Position numbers and translations under genes: made by a program
Assembly (NCBI RefSeq): GCF_000520975.1
Contig: NZ_JACB01000031.1
Location: 124,001-188,000, forward strand
Direction of reading: 5' to 3'
Source: Aquimarina megaterium XH134
GTDB lineage: Bacteria > Bacteroidota > Bacteroidia > Flavobacteriales > Flavobacteriaceae
DNA: 64,000 bases
Notes under the pieces: model-generated
The model's database searches: none
What the model was told of the DNA's origin: nothing
Seen by the model: only the letters and a program-made list of their open reading frames with translations
In this document: piece after piece, positions 18,525 through 27,387 of the stretch
How the letters are laid out: each line of letters starts with the position of its first letter
How positions within the stretch are numbered: the first letter of the stretch is position 1

Positions 18525-19778
18525 TTAGATTTTAATAAATTCTACTCTTCGGTTTTTTGCTTTTCCGGCTTTTGAAGTATTATCTGCTATTGGGTTTGCT
18601 TCTCCTTTTCCTTCGATTTGAACTCTGCTAAACCGGATATCATGTTGCTCTACAAGAATCATCTTAACAGCTTTTGCACGTTGTTCAGATAGTTTTCTAT
18701 TGCTTTCTGCATTCCCATCAGAATCTGTATGGCCTATGATTTTTATTTTCATATCGGGTAGACTTTGCAAAGCCATAGCCACTTCTTTTATGATGGTTTC
18801 GGATCCTCCTGTGATGGTTGAGGATCCTGTTTTAAAAAGGATGGCATTGGTAGATAAACGTCCTTCTGTAATAAGTTTACTTCGATTATCCTGACCACTC
18901 TTGGCTATTTTGATATTAGATATGTATACCTCGTCTTTATCGCTTGCATCTCGTAATCCTTTGGTGTATATTTTAAATACATTTGCTTTTTGGGGAACTA
19001 ATCTTGGAACATCTACGATTTTATTTTCATTAAGCCATACTCGCATTCGGGTCTTGTTGACAGCGATAGCTATATGAGATATTCCTTGTATTGCAGTACG
19101 ATAATCTTTACCTATCTTATTTCGGATCTGGCGTTGCCCATTTGTTACTTTTTCTACAACACCGGGAGATTCTATAAACTGGCAGGGAGATAACTCTGCC
19201 ATACACCAGTTTTTGGATCGCTGAAAACCAGTGTTGTCTTCGAGTAGAAGTTTAATCCAGGCCTGAGAACTGGTTTTTTTATCTAAGCCCTGAGTTAGAA
19301 GATCAAATTCTATGGTGTAATTTTCAGGAAGTGACTCTTTAATTGTTGGGACATACTTAGAGTTACCTCCTAAACGCAACCATTTTTTGCCATCAATCTT
19401 TACGATTTCACCAGAGCCATTGGTGTCCCATTTGGCAGGAAAATCTCCTTGTTGATCATTTACAAAATCATCCTCAAATACGACAATATTTCCTGATGTA
19501 AAATCAGAAGCACGATTGATTTCATAACTTTTAGAGCTTCCGATAATTACTCCTCCTTTTTTCTTCTTCTTTTTTCTTTTCTTTTTCTTTTTCTTTCCTT
19601 CAAAAATATCATCAAGACCTTTGTTGGTCTTTTTTTCTGTTTCTCGCTCTACACGTTTTTCAATAGTACGTTTTGCTGCTTCTTCTGCTTTTTTACCCAG
19701 CCTTTCTAATAATTGAGCATTGCTTGTTGTGATACTACATAGTGCAACAAGAATGCAAAGTGTTTTTGTAGTTTTCAT
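18525..19778 (-). CDS. OmpA family protein with a poly-lysine segment
   Basis: A 417-residue exported protein. Signal peptide residues 1-21 (TLCILVALCSITTSNAQ). A charged helical stretch (23-60) leads to an unusual nearly pure lysine run at about 62-75. Residues 95-300 form a concanavalin-like jelly roll (VVFEDDFVNDQQGDFPAKWD... a DUF1080-type pattern). Residues 310-417 are the OmpA peptidoglycan-binding domain (IKIIGHTDSDGNAESNRKLSEQRAKAV). It should link the outer membrane or a surface complex to peptidoglycan. The lysine run is encoded by an A-rich tract and could bind polyanions. Confidence 0.85.
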   Translation of the reverse strand: MKTTKTLCILVALCSITTSNAQLLERLGKKAEEAAKRTIEKRVERETEKKTNKGLDDIFEGKKKKKKRKKKKKKGGVIIGSSKSYEINRASDFTSGNIVVFEDDFVNDQQGDFPAKWDTNGSGEIVKIDGKKWLRLGGNSKYVPTIKESLPENYTIEFDLLTQGLDKKTSSQAWIKLLLEDNTGFQRSKNWCMAELSPCQFIESPGVVEKVTNGQRQIRNKIGKDYRTAIQGISHIAIAVNKTRMRVWLNENKIVDVPRLVPQKANVFKIYTKGLRDASDKDEVYISNIKIAKSGQDNRSKLITEGRLSTNAILFKTGSSTITGGSETIIKEVAMALQSLPDMKIKIIGHTDSDGNAESNRKLSEQRAKAVKMILVEQHDIRFSRVQIEGKGEANPIADNTSKAGKAKNRRVEFIKI

Positions 19779-19810
19779 CGATTTGTGTTTTATTTCCCCC
19801 CTAATTATTT

Positions 19811-20158
19811 TTACTGATGCTTTTTGGCTTCTATTATTTTTTTCTCGATTGCAGAACCCAAAGAATCTTTTTGTTTTTGAGTAAGTTCTTTAGCTTGTAA
19901 ATAATACATGTTCTTATACTCTAGTTTTTGCTCTGCAGGGATATCCATTTTTTCAAGTAGTTCTAAGAAATTTATTGTTTTCCCATTTGATTTTCCATCC
20001 AGATTTTCTCCAAATACACCAGATAATAAGTTGGTTTGCATATCTAAAAGATTATCTTTTTTTACAGTTTTTTTTCTTGTTTTACTAGTATCTATACTTT
20101 GTGCATTTGCCCATTGTGCGATAAAAAGTGCTATAATTATGAGTTGTATGGGTTTCAT
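19811..20158 (-). CDS. Small secreted protein of unknown function
   Basis: A 115-residue protein with a clean signal peptide (KPIQLIIIALFIAQWANAQ). The mature part is charged and mostly helical (NFLELLEKMDIPAEQKLEYKNMYYLQAKELTQKQKDSL). No cysteines and no family recognised. It lies 32 bases before the OmpA-family gene, in the same direction, so it may be a periplasmic partner. Confidence 0.65.
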   Translation of the reverse strand: MKPIQLIIIALFIAQWANAQSIDTSKTRKKTVKKDNLLDMQTNLLSGVFGENLDGKSNGKTINFLELLEKMDIPAEQKLEYKNMYYLQAKELTQKQKDSLGSAIEKKIIEAKKHQ

Positions 20159-20233
20159 GATTTCTAAATTTTAATTCTGTCATTTACTTCGCTAATAATG
20201 ATGAAATGTATTTTGTTTATATAAGAACAGTTC

Positions 20234-21256
20234 TTAATCTTCTTTAATACTGCTTATTTCACCATTTCTATGTGTACCACCTGTGCCATCACTACGATTA
20301 CTTCCAAAAATCCATATCTCATCGTTAAATAATAATGCGGTGTGGCTGTTGATACCATCTGTTCCTGGTCTGTCTCCTTCATATCTGGTCCAGGTAATCA
20401 TATCTGATGAATACCATATTTCGTTGTTAAACTCGGTAAGATTATCTTTACCACCTATAACCCATACTTTATTGTTGTAAACTGTTGCAGAATGCGCATT
20501 TCTTTCAGAAAACAGCGTAGTGGGACTAACTTCTGCCCACGAACTACCATCGGTACTGGTCCATATTTCGTTTACTTTGTTACTGGCTATATCTTCTCCT
20601 CCCAGTAAATACATTGCATCATTAAAAACGACACCTTTTTGTCCTCCTCTTCCGGGGAAAGCATTATTGGTTTCTTGTATCCAGTCTATACCATTTGTTG
20701 TAGACCATACTTCGGTTTGGTTAGTTGTATGATTACCTTTTGTTACATACATTTTGCTGTTATATACGATAGTTTCGTGAGCTGGTAAATCTCCAAAAGG
20801 AGGTGATAATTCACTCCAGGAAACCCCATCGGCAGAATGCCATATATTGGTATATGGAGCATCTGTAATGTCTTTACCACCGATAAGCCAAAGTTGATCA
20901 TTAAACGTAGTTAATGTAGCTCCCGAACGAAAAGATGTAAAACTGGCTGGAGTACTACTAGAAAGGGGAACGGTAGCCCAATTAACACCATTACTACTGG
21001 ACCAAAGGAAATGAGATCCAGAGCTACCATATGCATTATAACCTCCGGCAGCATAAATTTTTCCATCAAAAATTGCCATTGCAACTCCTGCAAATTCACC
21101 CATTTGATCTTCTTCGGTCTGTACTGTAAATCTTAAGGAAAGTTCTCCTCCTCCTTCTCCTCGTATAGGAGTAGTATTGTCATCATCTAAGTCACATGAA
21201 AAATGAGCGACTGTAAGGATAGTTAATAATATTACATTGAAAATTTTTGTTTTCAT
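20234..21256 (-). CDS. Kelch-repeat lipoprotein
   Basis: A 340-residue lipoprotein; the signal ends ILTVAHFSCDLDDDN. About six kelch-type repeats follow (DGKIYAAGGYNA, NDQLWLIGGKD, NSKMYVTKGNH, NDAMYLLGGED, NNKVWVIGGKD, NDEIWIFGSNR), each with an 'xWSSxDGxxW' strand. The protein should fold as a beta-propeller at the cell surface. It begins the minus-strand block and faces the divergent hybrid kinase, with a candidate operator copy 38-58 bases before its start. Confidence 0.82.
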   Translation of the reverse strand: MKTKIFNVILLTILTVAHFSCDLDDDNTTPIRGEGGGELSLRFTVQTEEDQMGEFAGVAMAIFDGKIYAAGGYNAYGSSGSHFLWSSSNGVNWATVPLSSSTPASFTSFRSGATLTTFNDQLWLIGGKDITDAPYTNIWHSADGVSWSELSPPFGDLPAHETIVYNSKMYVTKGNHTTNQTEVWSTTNGIDWIQETNNAFPGRGGQKGVVFNDAMYLLGGEDIASNKVNEIWTSTDGSSWAEVSPTTLFSERNAHSATVYNNKVWVIGGKDNLTEFNNEIWYSSDMITWTRYEGDRPGTDGINSHTALLFNDEIWIFGSNRSDGTGGTHRNGEISSIKED

Positions 21257-21293
21257 TTTTTTTACTTTTAGAGTTTTACACCTTTATATCATT

Positions 21294-21314
21294 ACGCAAC
21301 GAATATTGTTACCC
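21294..21314 (-). promoter_or_regulatory. Candidate operator copy upstream of the kelch gene
   Basis: The minus strand here shares GTAACAATATT and the following nGTTnCnT with the palindrome at 21726-21746; 16 of 21 positions agree. It sits just before the kelch gene start and could be the site by which the divergent AraC-type regulator controls the block. Confidence 0.4.
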
Positions 21315-21325
21315 TTGTTGATCTC

Positions 21326-21478
21326 TTACTTTTTGAATTTTACTTCCTTAATGATTTTGTTTTTATGTGTGATTTTTAATGTATAGGTTCCGTTTTCTAA
21401 ATGGTTTATATTTAGATATATACTATTTGTAGGAGAATGATTGAGGTGCCCTTTATAAATCTTTCTTTTTTTATTCAT
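21326..21478 (-). CDS. Small basic protein, 50 residues
   Basis: An ATG-started reading frame of 50 codons in the otherwise empty divergent region. The translation starts MNKKRKIYKGHLNH and ends GTYTLKITHKNKIIKEVKFKK-like, with pattern 'LENGTYTLKI' followed by a lysine-rich end. That pattern is found at the C-termini of small flavobacterial secreted proteins, so this may be the end of a degraded gene (the frame opens eight codons earlier after a stop) or a true micro-protein. No signal peptide. Confidence 0.35.
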   Translation of the reverse strand: MNKKRKIYKGHLNHSPTNSIYLNINHLENGTYTLKITHKNKIIKEVKFKK

Positions 21479-21565
21479 GCCTGCATATCGATCAATGAAT
21501 CAGACTTTGTTTTTAGACTTGATGAGTGTAAAGCTAGAATATGTAAAAGAGGATCTGTATAAGGT

Positions 21566-21593
21566 ATGTAACAAAGACTATGAATCATGTAAC
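21566..21593 (+). promoter_or_regulatory. Direct repeats ATGTAACA spaced by 21 bp
   Basis: ATGTAACA at 21566-21573 and again at 21587-21594, exactly 21 bases apart, i.e. two helix turns on the same face. That spacing is typical of direct-repeat sites for AraC-family dimers. The downstream regulator has an AraC output domain. Confidence 0.45.
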
Positions 21594-21724
21594 ATTAAGA
21601 GAATAGGGGAGTTACCCCTTTTGTTAGGGGTGTTTTTTGAAATATAAATAGCCTACTTCTTTTGGTTTTCTTTCTAAAAATGAAATAAACTTTTTGTACT
21701 TTAACAGATAGCAATTCTATAAAT

Positions 21725-21747
21725 TATGTAACAATATTGGTTACATA
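21725..21747. promoter_or_regulatory. Palindrome TATGTAAC-N7-GTTACATA
   Basis: An 8-7-8 perfect inverted repeat that reuses the ATGTAAC unit found twice at 21566-21593. It lies about 100 bases before the hybrid kinase gene. A second inverted repeat, TAATCAAAAT (21762-21771) with ATTTTGATTA (21786-21795), lies just downstream. Confidence 0.45.
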
Positions 21748-21852
21748 TGGTATAATGATGCTAATCAAAATAATGTATCATTGTAATTTTGATTATAACT
21801 GTTTGTATAACTTAAATTTATCTTTAGTATCAAAAATTTCTCATACATTTTT

Positions 21853-24800
21853 TTGTTATTTCTTACCTCTTCTTACTTATGTTGGACACAGGAACCTGTA
21901 GTAAATTCGACAAAGGTTTTATTTGAAGAAATAATTATCACTTCTGATGATGGGCTTCAGGCATGGGAAAATATTGATGTATTTTATGAAGATGAAGAAG
22001 GGATTATTTGGTCGCTTATAGAAGATGGTTTATATCGGTATAATGGGCATTCTGCTGTAAATGTGACTAGTTTTTTATCTCGTTTTCATAATCTGGATGT
22101 TGGAAATCAGGCTGGAACGAGATTTTTGATTGATAATGATATTATTTGGTATGGAGAACGTAAAGGATTGTATAAAATAAATCTAAAAAAACGTACTTCA
22201 GAAAAAATATTTTTAGAAGAACCGTTACACTTTCCTAATTGGCGAAATTTCATTTTACAATTGAAATCAACAGCTGATACATTATACGTAGGTACTTCTA
22301 ATGGGATCTATATCGTAGACAAAAAATCGAATACTGTTTTAAAGAAGTATTTAACCAACGGGATTGATATTCGACATCGCAATAGTTCGCACGCTGTAGA
22401 ATCTTTTTTTGTTGATACAGAAAATAATATCATTTGGGCTGCATTACCAGATGGTTTTTATAAAATTAACATCAAAAATGACCATATAGAACAGTACCAG
22501 ATTAAAGATGCTCCTTATATCTATCCTCATAATTTTCATGATATTATACGCTATGATAACGTGTTTTTAATGCCTACTCATGGTTTAGGTATGGTAGAGT
22601 TTAATACAGAGACCAAACAATTTTTACGTTTTGAGACTAAAGTACATGAAAAATGGGATCGAGCAGATAATGTTATTCGATCTGCAGTTCCTTTGAACGA
22701 TAGTATTTTGTTGGTTAATGTAGTTAATTTAGGAAATGCACTTTACAATAGGCATGCAAAAAAATATGAGTGGTTGGAAACACCAGAGCCTATGAAAGAT
22801 GGTGTTTTCTTAAACTTAGATAGAAGTGGGTTTGTATGGGGGTCTAAACGAGGAAGAATATTTCGTTCTACCCGACCTGTGGTTAAAGTCAATCAGAGCT
22901 TTAAACATAGCATTGATATAAGTAGTTTTGTCGCCAATAATGTCTTAAAAAGCAGACCTTCTATCGATGGTTATTCTACTATAGATCTTAAAGAAGGAGA
23001 ACGAAATGTAGTATTGGATTTTTCTATTTCGAAGCCTTATGTGTTAGACTCTATACTATATAAATATAGATTAAATACGGGAAAATGGATTCCTGTAAAA
23101 ACACAAAATGTACTAAGCCTTTTTGATCTAACTGCTGGTAAAAAGAATTTGGCTATACAAGCACTTGATAAGGATGAAAATGTATTAGCGGCACGAGAAA
23201 TAGCATTTACCATCCATCAACCTTTTTATCAATCTATATATTTTATTGGTAGTTGTATTCTTTTTCTTTTGATAGCAATATATTTATTGGGAAGATATAG
23301 TGCCTATAGAAAAACTGCTAAAAAATTACAAGAACTGGATAAAGCAAAATCTAAATTCTTTGCTAATATTTCACATGAATTTCGTACACCTCTTACCCTA
23401 ATTTCGGGACCTATTCAACAGCAACTTAAAAAAGAAAAACTTGACCCGATAGAACGTGCCAATTTTGAAATGGCACAACGCAATTCAGTTAAGTTACTCT
23501 CTCTTGTAGACCAGCTGTTAGATCTGTCAAAAATAGAAACTGGAAATTTAAAACTTAAAGTCAATCAACAAGATGTAATTTCTTTTATAGGAAGCATAGC
23601 CGATAGTTTTACGTATTTGGCTACAGAAAAGAATATTAACTATCTAACATATATGAATAAAACCCAAACTATAACATGGTTTGATAAGGATATAGTAGAA
23701 AAGGTAGTTGTAAATCTGGTATCTAATGCTATAAAGTATACACCAAACCAGGGATCTATAGTCTGTAATACTATGGTAAAAGAAAATGAATTACATTTTG
23801 TAATAAAAAATACAGGAAAAGGACTTACCAAAGAAGAAGAAATCATGGTTTTTGAACGATTTTATCAGATTAACGAAAACAAAGAAGGAATTGGTATTGG
23901 TTTGGCTTTGGTAAAGGAATTGGTCTCATTGCATAAAGGAACTATACGTGTAGAAAGCATTCCTAATGAATGGACGATCTTCACTGTAACAATACCTATC
24001 GCTAAAAAATCGTTTTCTAAACAAGAATTTATAGATGATTCTATTGCTATTTCCAGAAAAGAAACAGGTAATTCTGCTAGTGAATATAAAGAAGAACAAG
24101 CTGTAGAAGCTGATAAAACAAATGAAAATTTGCCCATTTTGCTCATTGTAGATGATAACGATGATATTCGAAGTTATGTAGAACATATATTTACAAAACG
24201 TTATACCATCGTAAAAGCCAAAAATGGAAAGGAAGGAATTGAACAAGCCATAGTACATATCCCAGATATTATTATTAGTGATATTATGATGCCAGTAGAA
24301 GATGGTGTTGAGTTATGTAATACATTAAAAAGTGATGAACGTACCAGTCATATCCCTATTATTCTATTAACTGCAAAAGCAGGAGATGAAAACAAATTAG
24401 AAGGGATAAAGACAGGTGCAGATGATTATATCACTAAACCATTTCACGAAGGGGTACTAAAAGAACGTATTAAAAAACTGATAGAAGTTCGTAAAAAATT
24501 ACAATCGCGATATAGCCAAGAAGTTATTTTAAGACCAAAAGATGTAGCTATAACCTCTGTAGAAGAGCAATTTTTAAATCGTATGCAAAAGGTATTGGAC
24601 GAAAATTTAGTAGAATCTTCTTTTTCGATTGAATTGTTTAGTCAGGCATTAGGTATGAGTCGTATGCAACTGCACAGAAAGTTAAAGGCACTAACAGGGT
24701 TGTCTGCTTCAGAATTTATTCGTTCTCAACGCCTAAAGTTAGCGGCACAATTACTTAAAAAATCTAATATTAATGTATCTCAAGTAGGGTATAGTGTTGG

Positions 24801-24882
24801 TTTTAATGATCATGCATATTTTAGTAAGTGTTTTAAAGAAATGTATCATTGTACACCTAATGAATACAGTAAGAAAAAATAA
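21853..24882 (+). CDS. Hybrid two-component regulator (HTCS-like): propeller sensor, histidine kinase, receiver, AraC output
   Basis: A 1009-residue membrane protein joining a whole two-component pathway. Residues 25-345 look like Reg_prop propeller repeats, and about 375-450 resemble a Y_Y_Y domain (YKYRLNTGKWIPV). One transmembrane helix lies at about 458-480. HisKA has FFANISHEFRTPL (H about 507), and HATPase_c lies at 615-725. The receiver begins ILLIVDDNDD with the acceptor Asp in SDIMMP (about 809). The AraC helix-turn-helix is at 905-1009. The propeller is about half the usual HTCS length. TTG at 21853 is the first legal start, but it gives a signal peptide without basic residues; ATC at 21829 would give a perfect one. 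It probably controls the divergent lipoprotein block. Confidence 0.88.
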   Translation: MLFLTSSYLCWTQEPVVNSTKVLFEEIIITSDDGLQAWENIDVFYEDEEGIIWSLIEDGLYRYNGHSAVNVTSFLSRFHNLDVGNQAGTRFLIDNDIIWYGERKGLYKINLKKRTSEKIFLEEPLHFPNWRNFILQLKSTADTLYVGTSNGIYIVDKKSNTVLKKYLTNGIDIRHRNSSHAVESFFVDTENNIIWAALPDGFYKINIKNDHIEQYQIKDAPYIYPHNFHDIIRYDNVFLMPTHGLGMVEFNTETKQFLRFETKVHEKWDRADNVIRSAVPLNDSILLVNVVNLGNALYNRHAKKYEWLETPEPMKDGVFLNLDRSGFVWGSKRGRIFRSTRPVVKVNQSFKHSIDISSFVANNVLKSRPSIDGYSTIDLKEGERNVVLDFSISKPYVLDSILYKYRLNTGKWIPVKTQNVLSLFDLTAGKKNLAIQALDKDENVLAAREIAFTIHQPFYQSIYFIGSCILFLLIAIYLLGRYSAYRKTAKKLQELDKAKSKFFANISHEFRTPLTLISGPIQQQLKKEKLDPIERANFEMAQRNSVKLLSLVDQLLDLSKIETGNLKLKVNQQDVISFIGSIADSFTYLATEKNINYLTYMNKTQTITWFDKDIVEKVVVNLVSNAIKYTPNQGSIVCNTMVKENELHFVIKNTGKGLTKEEEIMVFERFYQINENKEGIGIGLALVKELVSLHKGTIRVESIPNEWTIFTVTIPIAKKSFSKQEFIDDSIAISRKETGNSASEYKEEQAVEADKTNENLPILLIVDDNDDIRSYVEHIFTKRYTIVKAKNGKEGIEQAIVHIPDIIISDIMMPVEDGVELCNTLKSDERTSHIPIILLTAKAGDENKLEGIKTGADDYITKPFHEGVLKERIKKLIEVRKKLQSRYSQEVILRPKDVAITSVEEQFLNRMQKVLDENLVESSFSIELFSQALGMSRMQLHRKLKALTGLSASEFIRSQRLKLAAQLLKKSNINVSQVGYSVGFNDHAYFSKCFKEMYHCTPNEYSKKK

Positions 24883-25040
24883 ATACAATACGTTTTCTTT
24901 TATGAAATCCTTTTTTACATAGTTTTTGTAAAATGAGAAAATCAGATGAGGTTTCTAATCGTGTCGAAACGCTTTAGATTTTAAAAAATAATCATACTTT
25001 TATACACACAATTGAATATTTCTTAGTTTGCTACTCTAAA

Positions 25041-25907
25041 ATGACCGAAAACGTAAAAATTATTGAATGCCCTCGAGATGCTATGCAGGGTATAAAAGAA
25101 TTCATTCCTACCGAAAAAAAAGTTCAGTATATTCAGTCATTGTTACGGTGTGGTTTTGATACTATAGATTTTGGGAGTTTTGTTTCACCAAAAGCAATAC
25201 CGCAAATGGTAGATACCGCAGAGGTTTTGTCTCAATTGGATCTTTCTGATACCAGAAGCAAATTGTTGGCAATTATTGCTAATGTACGTGGTGCTAATGA
25301 TGCAGTACAGCATAAAGCAATCGATTATTTGGGATACCCTTTCTCGATTTCAGAAAATTTCCAGATGAGAAATACACATAAAACTATTGCAGAATCTGTA
25401 GCTACATTACAAGAAATATTACACATCGCAGATAAAGCAAATAAAGAAGTAGTGGCTTATCTTTCTATGGGATTTGGTAATCCTTATGGAGATCCATGGA
25501 GTGTAGAAATAGTAGGAGAGTGGACCGAGAAATTAAGCAAGATGGGAGTGAAGATTCTTTCATTATCAGATACTGTTGGTACTTCTACACCAGAAATTAT
25601 TGATTACTTGTTTTCGAATTTAATTCCAGCTTATCCAGAAATTGAATTTGGAGCGCATTTACATACTACACCAACAACCTGGTTTGAGAAAGTAGATTCT
25701 GCATATAAAGCAGGATGCAGAAGGTTTGATGGAGCTATTCAAGGGTTTGGAGGATGCCCAATGGCAAAAGACGAATTAACAGGTAATATGCCTACCGAGC
25801 GTATGATCTCATATTTTACAACAGTACATGCCGAAACAAATATCAGAACGCTAAGTTTTGAATCTTCACATAACGAGGCTACCAAAATATTTTCTATGTA
25901 CCATTGA
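25041..25907 (+). CDS. Hydroxymethylglutaryl-CoA lyase
   Basis: A 288-residue cytoplasmic TIM-barrel enzyme that splits 3-hydroxy-3-methylglutaryl-CoA to acetoacetate and acetyl-CoA, the last step of leucine breakdown. Catalytic Arg12 is in ECPRDAMQG, the metal-binding histidines are in GAHLHTTP, and the signature GGCPMAKDELTGN carries the active-site cysteine (C239). Length is normal for bacterial HMG-CoA lyase. It stands alone between the regulator and the iron-uptake operon; leucine dehydrogenase for the same pathway is at 5.9 kb. Confidence 0.93.
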   Translation: MTENVKIIECPRDAMQGIKEFIPTEKKVQYIQSLLRCGFDTIDFGSFVSPKAIPQMVDTAEVLSQLDLSDTRSKLLAIIANVRGANDAVQHKAIDYLGYPFSISENFQMRNTHKTIAESVATLQEILHIADKANKEVVAYLSMGFGNPYGDPWSVEIVGEWTEKLSKMGVKILSLSDTVGTSTPEIIDYLFSNLIPAYPEIEFGAHLHTTPTTWFEKVDSAYKAGCRRFDGAIQGFGGCPMAKDELTGNMPTERMISYFTTVHAETNIRTLSFESSHNEATKIFSMYH

Positions 25908-25966
25908 GTGTTAATGGTTTTAAAATCAATAGAATAACCCCATGATTTCTTTAAGACTTAAATTTA

Positions 25967-25985
25967 ATTTAGATTTAGAATAAAT
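25967..25985 (+). promoter_or_regulatory. AT-rich Fur-box-like sequence
   Basis: ATTTAGATTTAGAATAAAT, an imperfect inverted repeat starting ATTTAGA and ending TAAAT, directly upstream of the -33 element of the DUF4856 operon. Placement and the iron-type operon suggest a metal-regulator site; the motif match itself is weak. Confidence 0.3.
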
Positions 25986-25990
25986 AAACT

Positions 25991-26020
25991 TTGTCATGTT
26001 CATTTTGATGAATATATTTG
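25991..26020 (+). promoter_or_regulatory. Promoter of the DUF4856-imelysin-HTTM-TonB operon
   Basis: TTG (25991-25993), a 19-base spacer, and TATATTTG (26013-26020) match the Bacteroidota consensus exactly. Transcription would start near 26027, giving a leader of about 34 bases. Confidence 0.75.
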
Positions 26021-26060
26021 CGAACTCATAAGTTATTGATATTAAGTCTAAATAAAAGAA

Positions 26061-27281
26061 ATGAAAATTAAAAATTTGCTAAAAATCGTATGTATATCTG
26101 GGGCCTTTATTTTAGGGTCTTGTTCTTCAGATGATGATTCTACTACAGAGGTGGCGGCGCCACCAACCTATGTTTTTGAACGTAATAATGAAAGCTCTGT
26201 AAGTTTTGGTGGTCAAACTACGCGTATTGCAATGGCCGAAGAAATTGTAAGTAAATTAAAAGATAATACAAGTACCGAAGCTATTTTGGATGCAATGTTT
26301 GCTCATGTAGAAGGAGCAAATGATTTTTTGGATGCTAGTCTAAATGCGTCTGATAAAAGTGTAAGAAGTAAAACGGCTGCATCAAGAGATTATTTTTCTG
26401 ATAACGCAACAGATGCTGCAGCTATAAAGGATAAATTTGATAGTTGGATAAAAAGCCAGGTAGATGATGTTTTTCCTAGTTGGACAACAGATGCTTCGGC
26501 TGGTGTAGCAGGAGTTCTTCAAGAAGCAGGAGGAGGTTCTAAAAGATATGTTAATGCAAAAGGGTTAGAATTAAACCAAGCATTTGCTAAGAGTTTGATA
26601 GGTGCTTTAATGACTGATCAGGCTTTAAATAACTATTTAGGAACTTTAGTTCTGGATGAAGCTTCTAATGTAGCAAATAATGATAATGGAGTAGTAGCAG
26701 AAGGTAAGCCTTATACTACCATGGAACACAAATGGGATGAAGCCTACGGTTATCTATATGGAGCTTCTCAAGATAAAACAGATCCGAATAAAACTATAGG
26801 TCAAGACGATAGTTTTTTAAATAAATATATAGGAAGAGTAGAAGGAGATTCTGATTTTGCAGGTATTGCAAAAGAAATATTTGATGCATTTAAGTTAGGT
26901 CGAGCGGCTATTGTTGCAAAGAGATACGATGTACGTGATGCGCAAGCAGCAATTATTAGAGAAAAAATATCACAAGTTATCGCAATAAGAGCAGTATATT
27001 ATTTACAACAAGGAAAAAATGCATTAGAGGCTTCTACTGTAGATTATGCTAGTGCATTTCATGATCTGTCTGAAGGATTTGGATTTGTATATAGTCTACA
27101 ATTTACAAGAAAACCACAAGGTAATGTTCCTTATTTAACAAGAACCGAGGTTCAAGGACTAATAGATCAGTTAATGGGAGGTACCAACGGATTTTGGGAT
27201 GTAACTCCGGCAACTTTGCAATCAATTTCAGAAACTATTGCAAGTAAATTTAGTTTTACCGTAGCACAAGCTGGTAGCTAG
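26061..27281 (+). CDS. DUF4856 domain lipoprotein
   Basis: A 406-residue lipoprotein; the signal ends ISGAFILGSCSSDDD. The DUF4856 domain fills about 35-400, mostly helical, with TYVFERNNESSVSFGGQTTRI at its start and the central MEHKWDEAYGYLYG motif. DUF4856 proteins are encoded with imelysin-like lipoproteins, HTTM membrane proteins and TonB receptors in Bacteroidota and are thought to take part in iron or metal capture at the cell surface; direct biochemistry is lacking. A strong terminator follows, so it may be made in excess over the rest of the operon. Confidence 0.9.
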   Translation: MKIKNLLKIVCISGAFILGSCSSDDDSTTEVAAPPTYVFERNNESSVSFGGQTTRIAMAEEIVSKLKDNTSTEAILDAMFAHVEGANDFLDASLNASDKSVRSKTAASRDYFSDNATDAAAIKDKFDSWIKSQVDDVFPSWTTDASAGVAGVLQEAGGGSKRYVNAKGLELNQAFAKSLIGALMTDQALNNYLGTLVLDEASNVANNDNGVVAEGKPYTTMEHKWDEAYGYLYGASQDKTDPNKTIGQDDSFLNKYIGRVEGDSDFAGIAKEIFDAFKLGRAAIVAKRYDVRDAQAAIIREKISQVIAIRAVYYLQQGKNALEASTVDYASAFHDLSEGFGFVYSLQFTRKPQGNVPYLTRTEVQGLIDQLMGGTNGFWDVTPATLQSISETIASKFSFTVAQAGS

Positions 27282-27305
27282 AATAATAAACAATTCATAA
27301 AGTTT

Positions 27306-27349
27306 AAAAAAAGAGGTTGGAAATTATAACATTTCCAACCTCTTTTTTT
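27306..27349 (+). terminator. 19-bp hairpin terminator between DUF4856 and imelysin genes
   Basis: Arms 27306-27324 and 27331-27349 are perfectly complementary over 19 bases (core AAGAGGTTGGAAAT), with a 6-base loop and a T-rich right arm. It would end most DUF4856 transcripts. Confidence 0.85.
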
Positions 27350-27356
27350 ACATTTG
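27349..27356 (+). promoter_or_regulatory. -7 element before the imelysin gene
   Basis: TACATTTG, a full match to TAnnTTTG, starts on the last T of the terminator, 32 bases before the ATG. No clear -33 TTG exists at the standard distance, so it is probably weak or secondary. Confidence 0.4.
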
Positions 27357-27387
27357 CAAAAATTTATTAAGAATAAATAAAAATAAG

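Noticed and set aside
23926..24258. Minus-strand frame inside the hybrid kinase
   Set aside because: Lies against the kinase and receiver codons; composition is Phe/Ile/Ser rich as expected from the complement.
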